In this document: in pieces, positions 27,827 to 37,030 of the stretch | Numbering within the stretch: position 1 is the stretch's first letter | How the letters are laid out: every line of letters starts with the position of its first letter | Assembly (NCBI RefSeq): GCF_002160765.1 | Contig: NZ_NFLF01000010.1 | Coordinates: forward strand, 1 to 64,000 | Length of the DNA stretch: 64,000 nt | DNA from: Lachnoclostridium sp. An138 | Lineage (GTDB): Bacteria > Bacillota > Clostridia > Lachnospirales > Lachnospiraceae | Direction: 5' to 3' | Position numbers and translations under genes: made by a program | The notes under the pieces: model-generated | What the model saw: only the letters and a program-made list of their open reading frames with translations | What the model was told of the DNA's origin: nothing | The model's database searches: none

Positions 27827-29263
27827 TTACTTTTCAAAATTTCCCCGGATATCCTCCGTCGGCGGCTCGAGAGGATACTTCCCTGTAAAGCAGCCGGTAC
27901 AGTGGGGCAGGCCTCCTATCATTTCGCCCAGCCGCTCCACGCGCAGATATGCGAGAGAATCGGCTCCTATCACCTGGCGGATCTCTTCCTCCGTGCGGTT
28001 ATAGGCGATCAGCTGTTCCCTGGCCGGCACATCCGTCCCGAAATAGCAGGGATACAGAAACGGCGGTGAGCTGACGCGCATATGCACCTCTTTTGCTCCC
28101 GCGTCCCGGAGCATCTTCACGATCCGCCCGCTTGTAGTCCCCCGGACAATGGAATCATCGATCATAATCACGCGCTTTCCATTTACCGCTTCCCGCAGCA
28201 CGTTCAGCTTCACGCGCACGCTCGATTCCCGGCTGCTCTGTCCGGGCTTGATAAAGGTCCGGCCCACATAACTGTTTTTTACAAATGCAGTCCCGTAGGG
28301 AATCCCTGACTGCAGAGAATACCCGAGGGCCGCCGCGTTTCCCGATTCCGGCACCCCTACCACCAGGTCCGCCTCCACCGGCGCGTCCATCGCGAGAAAT
28401 TTTCCCGCGAGAATCCTGGACTGGTACACGCTGACCCCGTCAAAATGACTGTCAGGTCTGGAAAAATAGATATACTCGAAAACACAACGGGCCTCCTGCT
28501 CTTTTGGCAGGCAATGGGTCTTATCCGACCGGATGCCCTCCGGCGTAATCGTCACGATTTCGCCCGGCTCCACATCACGGACGAACTCCGCTCCAATGGT
28601 CTCCAGAGCACAGGTCTCTGAAGCCAGAATATAAGCGTGATCCCGTTTTCCGATACACAAAGGCCGGAAACCAAAGGGGTCCCGCGCTCCGATAAGCTTT
28701 CTCGGAGACATAACAATCAGGGAATAGGCTCCCTTAATCTTGTTCATGGCCCTGGATACCGCTTCCTCTACGGCAGCCGAATGAATACGCTCCCGGGCGA
28801 TATGATAGGCGATCACCTCGGAATCGATGGTCGTCTGGAAAATCGCTCCCGTATATTCCAGCTCCCGTCTGAGTTCCGGCGCGTTGATCAGATTCCCGTT
28901 ATGCGCCAATCCCAGGGTTCCTTTGATATAATTCAGCACGAGCGGCTGCGCATTTTCCCGTGTGCTGCTGCCCGCAGTAGAATAACGCGTATGACCAAGC
29001 CCTATATCTCCCTTTAAGCCCGCAAGCACATCCGGAGTGAAGACCTCGTTCACAAGCCCCATTCCCTTATGGCTCTTCACGATTCCCTTTGGTCCTCTCG
29101 TATCGCTGACCGCGATTCCACAGCTCTCCTGTCCTCTGTGCTGCAAAGCAAACAATCCATAATAAATAGCAGAAGCCACATCGCCGCCGTCGAAGTCATA
29201 CATTCCAAAAACTCCGCACTCCTCCTTCAGCTTCTCCTCTGCCTCATACTGCTCATGAATCAT
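27827..29263 (-). CDS. purF: Amidophosphoribosyltransferase
   Basis: This is the first committed enzyme of purine synthesis (PRPP plus glutamine to phosphoribosylamine). The 478 residues begin with a 15-residue propeptide before catalytic Cys16 in EECGVFGMYD. Then come the Ntn glutaminase domain (GLGHTRYSTAGSS, LAHNGNLIN) and the phosphoribosyltransferase loop VIMIDDSIVRGTTSGRIV. The Cys residues near HCLPKEQEARCVFEYIYF and CTGCF fit a structural Fe-S cluster as in the Bacillus enzyme. Confidence 0.96.
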   Translation of the reverse strand: MIHEQYEAEEKLKEECGVFGMYDFDGGDVASAIYYGLFALQHRGQESCGIAVSDTRGPKGIVKSHKGMGLVNEVFTPDVLAGLKGDIGLGHTRYSTAGSSTRENAQPLVLNYIKGTLGLAHNGNLINAPELRRELEYTGAIFQTTIDSEVIAYHIARERIHSAAVEEAVSRAMNKIKGAYSLIVMSPRKLIGARDPFGFRPLCIGKRDHAYILASETCALETIGAEFVRDVEPGEIVTITPEGIRSDKTHCLPKEQEARCVFEYIYFSRPDSHFDGVSVYQSRILAGKFLAMDAPVEADLVVGVPESGNAAALGYSLQSGIPYGTAFVKNSYVGRTFIKPGQSSRESSVRVKLNVLREAVNGKRVIMIDDSIVRGTTSGRIVKMLRDAGAKEVHMRVSSPPFLYPCYFGTDVPAREQLIAYNRTEEEIRQVIGADSLAYLRVERLGEMIGGLPHCTGCFTGKYPLEPPTEDIRGNFEK

Positions 29264-29402
29264 ACGCTCGTTCTTCCTTTATGAAATTTTTCTTTTCCTT
29301 CCCGCAACCCGGGGCAGAAGCCTCCGGATTCCGGAACGGTTTCGGCAGCGCCGCAGAGCGGAACTGCCGCTGTCTGTCTGAATTGATGCTGCCGGCCGCT
29401 GC

Positions 29403-30113
29403 TTACAGTCCCAGGCGATGGAATACCTCGTTGTAGGCTTCTTCCACATTTCCCAGATCCCGGCGGAAACGGTCCTTGTCCAGCTTCTCATTGGTATTGA
29501 TATCCCAGAGGCGGCAGGTATCCGGTGAAGTCTCATCTGCCAGAATAATCTGTCCCTTATAACGGCCGAATTCAATCTTGAAGTCAATAAGCTTGATGCC
29601 TGCGTTTGCAAAGTAAGCCTTATAAACCTCATTGATCTTGAAAGCATACTTTGTGATTGTATCGATCTCCTCACGGGTAGCCAATCCCAGCGCGATTGCA
29701 AAGTAATCGTTGATCAGCGGATCGCCCAGCTCGTCGTTCTTGTAGCTGAACTCCAGAGTCGGCGCCTTGAACTCGGTTCCTTCCGGAACGCCCAGACGCT
29801 TGGAGAAGCTTCCCGCTGCCACATTGCGGACAATGACCTCAAGCGGAACGATCTCCACTTTCTTTACTGCTGTCTCGCGGTCGCTGAGCTCCTCGATAAA
29901 GTGTGTCGGAATTCCTTCCTTCTCCAGAAGCTGGAACACACGGTTCGTCATGCGGTTGTTGATCACGCCCTTGCCCTGAATCGTTCCCTTCTTCTGTCCG
30001 TTGAACGCTGTCGCGTCATCCTTATAATCTACAATTAAAACGTCCGGATCGTCAGTTGTATAAACCTTCTTTGCTTTTCCTTCATACAGTAAATCCAATT
30101 TTTTCATCTTCAT
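29403..30113 (-). CDS. purC: Phosphoribosylaminoimidazole-succinocarboxamide synthase
   Basis: SAICAR synthetase couples aspartate to CAIR with ATP. I start it at [18 protein letters not shown] (236 residues), because AAAGGA precedes it by 5-8 nt. Motifs [32 protein letters not shown]-type and the C-terminal [20 protein letters not shown]...PDTCRLWD are intact. It heads the purC-purF-purB operon. A promoter lies about 65 nt upstream, and no purine riboswitch is visible in the leader. Confidence 0.96.
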   Translation of the reverse strand: MKMKKLDLLYEGKAKKVYTTDDPDVLIVDYKDDATAFNGQKKGTIQGKGVINNRMTNRVFQLLEKEGIPTHFIEELSDRETAVKKVEIVPLEVIVRNVAAGSFSKRLGVPEGTEFKAPTLEFSYKNDELGDPLINDYFAIALGLATREEIDTITKYAFKINEVYKAYFANAGIKLIDFKIEFGRYKGQIILADETSPDTCRLWDINTNEKLDKDRFRRDLGNVEEAYNEVFHRLGL

Positions 30114-30184
30114 ACCCGTCCTTTTCTGATTTTTACTCAAAACCTTCTGCCTTTTTATTTCTATAAAGGCATTGTTACGTGAAA

Positions 30185-30213
30185 ATTATATACTAAGATT
30201 TTTTGAAAAGCAA
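30185..30213 (-). promoter_or_regulatory. Promoter of purC-purF-purB
   Basis: TTGCTT (30208-30213), a 17-nt spacer and TATAAT (30185-30190) on the minus strand, about 65 nt before the purC start. Confidence 0.65.
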
Positions 30214-30305
30214 GGAGGCCGTGCCGGAATCTTATAATATATTCTAATCGATATTCTGCGTCCAGGCTTATATGATACCCGCCAGGCGCAGAGGCATCCG
30301 GGTTC

Positions 30306-30334
30306 TTGACAGATCTTTTTTTCAAATTTATACT
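30306..30334 (+). promoter_or_regulatory. Promoter of the oxidoreductase/HD-domain pair
   Basis: Perfect TTGACA (30306-30311), a 17-nt spacer and TATACT (30329-30334). The leader of about 120 nt contains a hairpin made of two copies of the palindrome TCCCGGGA (30405-30412 and 30419-30426). Confidence 0.75.
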
Positions 30335-30460
30335 TGATATACGGAAAATTCCATTATTTAATCCTTTGATACTGTTAGCGTCGGTGTACAAGGGCAGCCA
30401 TGGCTCCCGGGAAGGTTCTCCCGGGAACTTACCAATCTTATCCACGGAAAGGAACCGCTT

Positions 30461-31447
30461 ATGAAGCTTCGAATTGGAATTTTAAGCACTGCCTCCATTG
30501 TCCCCCGTCTGATTGGCGCGGTCCGGGCCGCGGAAGTCTATTTATCAGACAGTCATTCTCCATACGAGGGCTTTACAGTCTCCTCCATAGCTTCCCGCAG
30601 TCTCAAGAACGCCAGGCAGAAAGCTCTGCTCTGGAATGTTCCAAAGGCATTTGGAAGCTACGAAGAACTGATAGAATCGGGAGAGGCTGATGTCATCTAT
30701 ATCGCAATGATAAACAGCGAGCACTATCATTACGCGAAGCTGGCCCTGGAAGCCGGCAGACACGTGCTCTGCGAAAAGCCCTTTACGCTGGAGCCTTCAC
30801 AGGCCGAAGAACTGTTCGCCCTGGCGCGCCGGAAGAGCCTGTTCCTGATGGAAATGCAGAAGGTGGTCTTTCTGCCTGTCGTCCGGCAAATAAAAGATTT
30901 GATTCAGAAAGGCGGCTTCGGGCGCATTACCATGGCTGACTTTTCCAGTTCCTTTGATGCCGGATACAACGGCTGGTTCTTCGACGGGGCAAAGGGCGGA
31001 GGCCCGCTCTACGGAAACGCCGGATACAGCCTGCAGCTCATGCAGTATCTGCTGGACTGTTACGCTGCCGAGTGGACCGGACTCTGCACCCGGAGCCAAA
31101 GCGGCGTGGAGGATCAGTTTTCCCTGGCAGTGCGTATGGAAAATGACACCTTATACGCCAACAAGACCAGCATCCGTACTGACACAATTCACACCGGATA
31201 TATTTATGGAGAAAAAGGTTATATAGAACTGCCGGATTACTGGAAAGCACAGAAGGCCATTCTTCATTATAAAGATCGGGAAACCGAAATTCTGGAAGCG
31301 CCCTGTGAATATGAGCTGATGTATGAAGTGATCCACGCGGAGCAGTGTATCCGCCAGGGACTTGTGGAAAGTCCTGTTATGACAGAAGAGATGACCGTCC
31401 GGGCCGTCCGGGTGCTGCATGAAATTCATAAGCAGTGGAATCCCTAA
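30461..31447 (+). CDS. Gfo/Idh/MocA-family oxidoreductase
   Basis: This is a 328-residue NAD(P)-dependent dehydrogenase of unknown substrate, probably acting on a sugar or cyclitol. The N-terminal Rossmann domain has LRIGILSTASIVPRLIGA. The conserved EAGRHVLCEKPFTL supplies the Lys of the family's EKP motif, and the C-terminal beta-sheet domain follows. AAAGGA precedes the ATG by about 10 nt. It is followed by an HD-domain gene 58 bp downstream on the same transcript. Its tail and head share no motif that fixes a substrate. Confidence 0.85.
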   Translation: MKLRIGILSTASIVPRLIGAVRAAEVYLSDSHSPYEGFTVSSIASRSLKNARQKALLWNVPKAFGSYEELIESGEADVIYIAMINSEHYHYAKLALEAGRHVLCEKPFTLEPSQAEELFALARRKSLFLMEMQKVVFLPVVRQIKDLIQKGGFGRITMADFSSSFDAGYNGWFFDGAKGGGPLYGNAGYSLQLMQYLLDCYAAEWTGLCTRSQSGVEDQFSLAVRMENDTLYANKTSIRTDTIHTGYIYGEKGYIELPDYWKAQKAILHYKDRETEILEAPCEYELMYEVIHAEQCIRQGLVESPVMTEEMTVRAVRVLHEIHKQWNP

Positions 31448-31505
31448 GGAACCGCCGGGAGGCGACACCCTGTATCCCATATCAGCATAATACGGAGAAC
31501 ACATC

Positions 31506-32000
31506 ATGAAAGAATCCGCGTACCGCAAAGCCCTTCTAAAACATGGAGCCGACATACTCTTTTCCCCCAGCATGCAGTCTGAGAAACACTTCCTGCAGCA
31601 CGGCAGAGTCTCTGTCTTCACTCATTCCATCGCCGCTGCCTGCACCTGTATCTGCATCGCCCGAATTCTGCGGGCCCGGCTGGGTATCCGCCTAAACGAA
31701 CGGGCTCTGATCCGCGGCGCTCTCCTGCATGATTATTTTCTCTACGACTGGCATATTCCCGACAGAACCCACCGTCTCCATGGTTTCTTTCATGCGCGGC
31801 GGGCCTTCGAGAATGCGTCCCGGGATTTCGCCCTGGGAGAAATCGAGCGCGACATGATTCTGCGCCACATGTTCCCCCTGAACCTGACGCCGCCTGCCTG
31901 TCCGGAAAGCATTCTTCTGTGCATTGCCGATAAGCTCTGCGCCGCGGACGAGACCCTGACCCGCACCAGCAGGTATCGGAAGATCAGCCGTTTTTTCTAA
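31506..32000 (+). CDS. HD-domain phosphohydrolase
   Basis: This 164-residue HD-superfamily protein has THSIAAAC near residue 40, the HD doublet in GALLHDYFLYDW near residue 76, and a later HARRAFENA and DMILRHMFP His. These are plausible metal ligands of a phosphohydrolase acting on nucleotides or similar. HD enzymes of this short type occur widely in Clostridia without known substrate. GGAGAA lies before the ATG. The transcript ends at the strong hairpin downstream. Confidence 0.8.
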   Translation: MKESAYRKALLKHGADILFSPSMQSEKHFLQHGRVSVFTHSIAAACTCICIARILRARLGIRLNERALIRGALLHDYFLYDWHIPDRTHRLHGFFHARRAFENASRDFALGEIERDMILRHMFPLNLTPPACPESILLCIADKLCAADETLTRTSRYRKISRFF

Positions 32001-32081
32001 ATAAGAAATATGGAATAACTCTTACTGGCATTAGAAAGGCCCCCAAATTACAGATATTCTGCAGCCCCACACCCATATAGT

Positions 32082-32138
32082 GAGGGACCGCCGTAAAACA
32101 GAGCATATACTCTATTTTACGGCGGTCCCTCATTTTTT
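32082..32138 (+). terminator. Strong terminator after the HD-domain gene
   Basis: GAGGGACCGCCGTAAAA and its mirror copy form a stem of about 22 bp with one G-T-type mismatch and a 6-nt loop, followed by TTTTTT on the plus strand. It also separates the pair from the convergent ATPase gene. Confidence 0.9.
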
Positions 32139-32171
32139 AATATGTCTTATATCTGCAAAAACGCTTTGCCA

Positions 32172-34811
32172 TTACGCTGTTTTCTCGACCTTTCTCTGCA
32201 CGGCCTTCACAATCTCCATAATCGGAATAATCAGGATCGCAAGTCCAAGGGCAATCGCATACTCCTCCAGATCAATCGGCGTGAACTGGAACGCGTTTGC
32301 GATAAACGGAACCTCGATTACCACCGTTGTCAGAATCAGAGATACAATCATTGCGCCATAGAGGAACTTGTTGTGGTTGGTCAGCTTAAAGATAGAACCA
32401 CGGCGGCTTCTCATATTCAGAGAATGGCAGATTTCTACCATAGACAGCGTCAGGAATGCCATCGTCGTTCCATCCGGACTGTTCACAAACTCCCAGACAC
32501 CGCTCTCATAATAATGGCCCAGCAGGTAGGATGCCATCACGAGCACTGTTACAATCAGTCCCTGGAAGAAGACGTCGAAGCCCATACCGCCGGCAAAGAT
32601 GCCTTCCTTCGGATCACGGGGCTTACGTTTCATGATATCCGCCTCGCTCTTCTCCATACCGAGAGCCAGAGCCGGGAAGCAGTCCGTAATCAGGTTGATC
32701 CAGAGCAGGTGTACCGGCTCCAGAATCGTAAAGCCAATCAGGGTCGCAAAGAAGATAGACAGTACCTCAGCCAGGTTGGAAGCCAGAAGGAACTGAATCG
32801 CCTTACGGATATTCGCGTAAATCCGGCGGCCTTCCTCTACCGCTGATACAATTGTAGCAAAGTTATCGTCGGCCAGAACCATATCCGCCACGTTCTTTGT
32901 AACGTCAGTTCCGGTGATACCCATGCCGACGCCGATGTCCGCGCTCTTGATGGAAGGCGCGTCGTTGACGCCGTCACCGGTCATGGCGGTAATCATGCCC
33001 TTTGCTTTCCAACCCTTTACGATACGAACCTTATGCTCAGGCTGTACACGGGCATATACGGAAAACTCCTCTATCCGGCGGTTGAATTCTTCATCATTCA
33101 TCTCATCCAGCTGCGCGCCTGTGATGGCCTGTTCCGCACTGGAGATGATTCCAAGCTCCATACCAATGGCTACCGCCGTATCCTTGTGGTCTCCGGTAAT
33201 CATAATCGGACGGATACCTGCCTCTCGGCACTCCACAATCGCATCCTTTACCTCCGGACGGACCGGATCGATCATGCCGGAAAGTCCAAGATAAGTCAGA
33301 TCCTGCTCCAGCGCTTCCGGCTCTGTGTTTTCCGGAACCGCATCCCAGTCTCTTCTTGCGCAGCAGAGCACACGCAGCGCTTTATCAGCCATAGCTTTAT
33401 TGGAAGCCAGGATAGAGGCTTTGATCTCCTCTGTCATCGGCACACGCTGTCCGTCCTTCACAGCATAAGTACAGCGCTTCAGCACCTCGTCCGGCGCTCC
33501 CTTTGTATACTGAACGATCTGGCCGTCTTTTGTCTGATGAACGGTAGACATCATCTTACGCATGGAATCGAAGGGCGCTTCACCCACACGGGGATATTCT
33601 TCCTTGAGCTGCGTCTTCTCATAGCCGTTCTTCGCCGCGTCGTTGACCAGCGCGCACTCGGTAGGCTCTCCGACTGCCTGGCCTGCCTCTGCATCCCATT
33701 CCGCGTCAGAACAGAGGGCCATGCCAATCTCCAGCTCTTTCTCATCCTCCGCCACGTGCTCTACGACGGTCATCTTGTTCTGGGTCAGCGTACCAGTCTT
33801 ATCCGAACAGATAATCTGGGTACATCCCAGGGTTTCCACCGCCGTCAGCTTTCGAATGATGGCGTTGCGCTTGGACATGTTCGTCACGCCGATGGAAAGC
33901 ACAATAGTCACCACGGCAGCCAGACCTTCCGGAATCGCCGCTACCGCCAGGGATACTGCTACCATAAAGGTGTCCAGAATCGCGTCGCCGCTGATACCGG
34001 ATCGCAAAAGTCCCACCGCGAAAATCACAATACAGATGCCTACTACCAGCACCGTCAGGATCTTACTGAGCTGATTCAGCTTCAGCTGCAGCGGAGTCTC
34101 CTCATCCTGAGCCTGGGCCAGGGCAGAAGCGATCTTACCCATCTCTGTGTTCATTCCGGTTCCGGTAATGACAGCCTTTCCACGGCCATACACTACAGTG
34201 GAGCCCATATACACCATGTTTTTACGGTCGCCCAGCGGAACATCCTTCTGGCCGTCAAGCTGCAGAAGTCCTACAAGCTTGTTGACCGGAACAGACTCTC
34301 CCGTCAGAGCCGCCTCTTCAATCTTCATACTGGCACATTCAATGATACGGCCGTCCGCCGGAACTGCGTCTCCTGCCTCCAGCAGTACCACATCGCCGGG
34401 AACCAGCTCCTCGCTCTTTAAGGTAACGACCTTTCCGTCACGCATCACCTTGCTGGTTGCCGCCGCAATTTCCTGCAGAGCCGCAATGGCTGCTTCCGCC
34501 TTGCTCTCCTGCACCACGCCGAGAACCGCATTGATAATAACCACGGCCATGATAATGATTACATCCGCAAAGGACTCTCCCTCATAAACCGCTGTGATAC
34601 CTGAAATGACAGCCGCCACAATCAGAATAATGATCATCGGGTCTGCCAGCTCGTCTAAGAACCGCTTCAGCAGAGAATCCTTCTTTCCCTCCTCCAAACG
34701 GTTTCTTCCAAATTCAGCAAGCCTTTTTTCAGCTTCCTGGGAGCTCAAGCCTTCCTCGGAAGAATTCTGCTCCTTCAATACCTCTTCAACGCTTTCCAGA
34801 TACTCTTTCAC
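32172..34811 (-). CDS. P-type cation-transporting ATPase (P2A; Ca2+/Mn2+)
   Basis: This is an 879-residue P2A-type ATPase, an inner-membrane cation exporter. Motifs: actuator TGES in ALTGESVPVNK, membrane PEGLAAVVT, the phosphorylated Asp in ICSDKTGTLTQNK, and the hinge MTGDGVNDAPSIKSADIGVGMG. It has ten predicted membrane helices, with AEV and N/D ligands in the C-terminal block. Family relatives move Ca2+ or Mn2+. The manganese riboswitch in its leader argues for Mn2+ export. It is monocistronic. Confidence 0.93.
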   Translation of the reverse strand: MKEYLESVEEVLKEQNSSEEGLSSQEAEKRLAEFGRNRLEEGKKDSLLKRFLDELADPMIIILIVAAVISGITAVYEGESFADVIIIMAVVIINAVLGVVQESKAEAAIAALQEIAAATSKVMRDGKVVTLKSEELVPGDVVLLEAGDAVPADGRIIECASMKIEEAALTGESVPVNKLVGLLQLDGQKDVPLGDRKNMVYMGSTVVYGRGKAVITGTGMNTEMGKIASALAQAQDEETPLQLKLNQLSKILTVLVVGICIVIFAVGLLRSGISGDAILDTFMVAVSLAVAAIPEGLAAVVTIVLSIGVTNMSKRNAIIRKLTAVETLGCTQIICSDKTGTLTQNKMTVVEHVAEDEKELEIGMALCSDAEWDAEAGQAVGEPTECALVNDAAKNGYEKTQLKEEYPRVGEAPFDSMRKMMSTVHQTKDGQIVQYTKGAPDEVLKRCTYAVKDGQRVPMTEEIKASILASNKAMADKALRVLCCARRDWDAVPENTEPEALEQDLTYLGLSGMIDPVRPEVKDAIVECREAGIRPIMITGDHKDTAVAIGMELGIISSAEQAITGAQLDEMNDEEFNRRIEEFSVYARVQPEHKVRIVKGWKAKGMITAMTGDGVNDAPSIKSADIGVGMGITGTDVTKNVADMVLADDNFATIVSAVEEGRRIYANIRKAIQFLLASNLAEVLSIFFATLIGFTILEPVHLLWINLITDCFPALALGMEKSEADIMKRKPRDPKEGIFAGGMGFDVFFQGLIVTVLVMASYLLGHYYESGVWEFVNSPDGTTMAFLTLSMVEICHSLNMRSRRGSIFKLTNHNKFLYGAMIVSLILTTVVIEVPFIANAFQFTPIDLEEYAIALGLAILIIPIMEIVKAVQRKVEKTA

Positions 34812-35103
34812 GTTTCCTCCTATCCGGACGTCTTTACGTCTCGTTTTCTTCTGTCGTCTGCTGCCTTTTTGCTGTCTGTCCCCACAGTCTATTCGCAGCA
34901 GCCGCGTACAGGTTTTATCATATCATTTATTATCCATTTTGTCCAACCTTTGCCTTCTTATGTAAGCAAATCCGGCGGCGGACGGTGGACAGGCTTCCGG
35001 CCGCTCTCTCTGCGCTCCATCTGACAATCCTCCTTTTCTCAGTCTTCCTTGTATATTCGTATGTTTCTGCAAAAACCGCACCTGCGTTTCTCTATACCGG
35101 GAA

Positions 35104-35235
35104 AAACAAAAAAGACCTATCCACAAGAATTCTCCTGCAGATAAGTCTCGCTGTTTCAAACAAAACCAGGCTTCAAGCCATGAATGTTGATTCTGTCACG
35201 CCAGAGGCGCCAACTACTCCCTTATGCCTTCTGTT
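35104..35235 (-). promoter_or_regulatory. yybP-ykoY manganese riboswitch upstream of the ATPase
   Basis: On the minus strand the element starts with AAGGGAGTAGTTGGC, contains a variable arm, and closes with GGTTTTGTTTGAAACAGCGAGACTTATC. The last segment can pair with GGATAGGTC, followed by TTTTTTG, forming a terminator. The GGGAGUAG and GAGACUUAUC boxes are the conserved core of yybP-ykoY RNAs, which bind Mn2+ and allow readthrough into Mn exporters. The assignment is by eye and was not folded. Confidence 0.85.
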
Positions 35236-35258
35236 ATGCGGTTTTTATCATTTTCATT

Positions 35259-35287
35259 ATCTTACCTTACTTTTCCGGGAAAAGCAA
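35259..35287 (-). promoter_or_regulatory. Promoter of the riboswitch-ATPase transcript
   Basis: TTGCTT (35282-35287), a 17-nt spacer and TAAGAT (35259-35264) on the minus strand place the start a few nt before the riboswitch. The rest of the gap from 34812 to 35412 holds no gene I can support. Confidence 0.5.
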
Positions 35288-35412
35288 GTTCTTTATACTT
35301 TTTTTATATTCTGCATATCAGCCCAGCCGATCCCGCTTCTGTCAGAAAGGAATGTAACTGTTTCATTTTTTCAATTTAGTAAATGAAGCAGCCCCCTTTT
35401 CTTCTGCCGGTA

Positions 35413-35607
35413 CTACATCTGCTTTCTCACAATCCGGTATTCATCCCCATACTGGAAATAGGGGCAGGCATGAAAACTGCCCTGAATGAAAAGACGCATC
35501 TCGTCCTCGTCCAGATCCATTTCGCAGACGTAATAGCCATAGTCTTCATCGTATACATAATTACCGCACAATTCGCAGTTCGATGCTTTATTTTTCTTTT
35601 CCGCCAT
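35413..35607 (-). CDS. Small cysteine-rich protein, DUF6472-like
   Basis: This 64-residue acidic protein has a CELCG pair near the N-terminus, a third Cys in YYVCEMDLDEDEM and a fourth in HACPYFQYGDEYRIVRKQ. The four cysteines could bind zinc. The sequence matches my recollection of the DUF6472 family, found in Lachnospiraceae and of unknown function. Its ATG overlaps the stop of the glycosyltransferase gene by one base (TGATG), so it is coupled to it. Confidence 0.75.
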   Translation of the reverse strand: MAEKKNKASNCELCGNYVYDEDYGYYVCEMDLDEDEMRLFIQGSFHACPYFQYGDEYRIVRKQM

Positions 35608-37019
35608 CAGGTATTCCTCCCTGGATACAGTATTCTCTGCATATTTCTCTTTATTTTCTCCGACAGCCGCGTATACTGAATCAGCTCTTCTTCATCGAAA
35701 CCGCCGAACCGGGCATCATCGAAGTCCTGCTCCACAAGGGAAAGCTCTTTCAGAACCGGCTCCGCCGCTGGAAGGAAGGCAATCCGGAATTTTTTTCCTT
35801 TTTCCTCTTTTTCCTTCTCCCGCTCTTTCTTCACTTTTTGCTTCTCTTTCTTTTTCTTCTCTTTCCCGGTTTTTTCTTCCTGCTTCTGCACAGTCAGCTC
35901 CTCCTGCTTAATCAGCCCCCGCATGACAAGACGCTGGAGGAGTATCGTAACCGTACGCCGTGGAATTCCCGCAAAGTCCGCCAGCTCCCGCTTGTTTATG
36001 ATCTCGCCGGAATGGCTCAGACACAAAAGAAGAGAGGCCTCCTGAACCGTCAAATCATTCTTCAGGGCCGCGGCTTCCAGATACCGCTCCAGAAGCTTCC
36101 GCTGGCGGTAGATTTCAGACAGGAGTCCTTCTCCGGCAATGGCCTCGGCGCTGACGCCGGAGCGCTCGTCTCCCAGTTTCTTTGTGCCCGGAAGGAGTGG
36201 AAAGCCCACACTGCCATCACCGGCTGCGTCTATCAGAAAACGGTATACCTGCAGACGTTTCTTCTCATATTCCTCTTCGTCCAGTACTTCTCTGTAAAAA
36301 CTGTGATAATACTCGAAGACTGTAAGCTTCATCTGAATGGTTTTTGCCAGACTGTTCCCCTGGCTGACCAGGGAGCCTTTCCGCTTTACATAATAGTATA
36401 CCGGAGCACGCAGCGCGCAGAATCTCTCTCCATAGCGGATATATTCCAGATTAAACATAAAGTCCTCGCACCAGCTGATATCCGCGTTCATACGCAGCCT
36501 GTGTTCCTGTACGATGCTTCTGCGGTACAGCTTGTTCCAGAGAACTCCATAATAGAAATCCGCAGGGTTTTCCATCATATGAGCCGCAAATTCTTCCTTT
36601 GTCAGCACTCCGTCCTCTTCGATATCTCCTTTTGGCGACACACGCTCTCCAGACACCCGGTAGAAATCCGAGATGACCAGATCGCAGCCATTCTCCTCTG
36701 CCGCGCGGACCAGAAGCTTTGTGGCATCCGGCGTAATCCAGTCGTCGCTGTCCACGAACTGCAGATAAGTTCCCTTCGCGTTATCGATAGCCAGGTTGCG
36801 GGCTGCCGACACGCCTTCATTTTCCTTATGAATCACACGGACGCGCGTATCCCTCGCGCCGTATTCGTCGCAGATAGCCCCAGAGCCATCCCGGCTTCCA
36901 TCATCAATCAAAAGCAGTTCATAATCCATATACTCCTGCCCCAGAATACTCTCCACGCAGCGGCGGAGATAGGGCTCTGCATTGTAAACCGGGATAATAA
37001 TGGAAACGGTCGGATTCAT
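35607..37019 (-). CDS. Family 2 glycosyltransferase fused to a winged-helix domain
   Basis: This 470-residue protein has two unlike parts. Residues 1-230 are a GT-A glycosyltransferase (SIIIPVYNAEPYLRRCVESIL, LIDDGSRDGS, and the metal-binding VDSDDW at 89-94). Residues about 320-372 form a MarR-like winged helix (VQEASLLLCLSH, NKRELADFAGIPRRTVTILLQRLVMRGLI). A highly charged Lys/Glu linker (376-410) and a helical tail follow. The first part should add sugars to surface polymers. The role of a DNA-binding-like domain on such an enzyme is unclear. It starts 11 bp after mutL. Confidence 0.85.
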   Translation of the reverse strand: MNPTVSIIIPVYNAEPYLRRCVESILGQEYMDYELLLIDDGSRDGSGAICDEYGARDTRVRVIHKENEGVSAARNLAIDNAKGTYLQFVDSDDWITPDATKLLVRAAEENGCDLVISDFYRVSGERVSPKGDIEEDGVLTKEEFAAHMMENPADFYYGVLWNKLYRRSIVQEHRLRMNADISWCEDFMFNLEYIRYGERFCALRAPVYYYVKRKGSLVSQGNSLAKTIQMKLTVFEYYHSFYREVLDEEEYEKKRLQVYRFLIDAAGDGSVGFPLLPGTKKLGDERSGVSAEAIAGEGLLSEIYRQRKLLERYLEAAALKNDLTVQEASLLLCLSHSGEIINKRELADFAGIPRRTVTILLQRLVMRGLIKQEELTVQKQEEKTGKEKKKKEKQKVKKEREKEKEEKGKKFRIAFLPAAEPVLKELSLVEQDFDDARFGGFDEEELIQYTRLSEKIKRNMQRILYPGRNT

Positions 37020-37030
37020 AGCCTTTCTCC

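Noticed and set aside
29279-29701. Minus-strand ORF of 140 codons overlapping purC
   Set aside because: It is a second frame over the end of purC with arginine/serine-rich translation and no start signals.
30114-30300. A purine riboswitch in the purC leader
   Set aside because: The leader from the predicted promoter is only about 65 nt and has no visible purine-aptamer core.
34923-35159. A small minus-strand ORF in the ATPase leader
   Set aside because: It spans the riboswitch terminator and has no ribosome site; the region is regulatory RNA.
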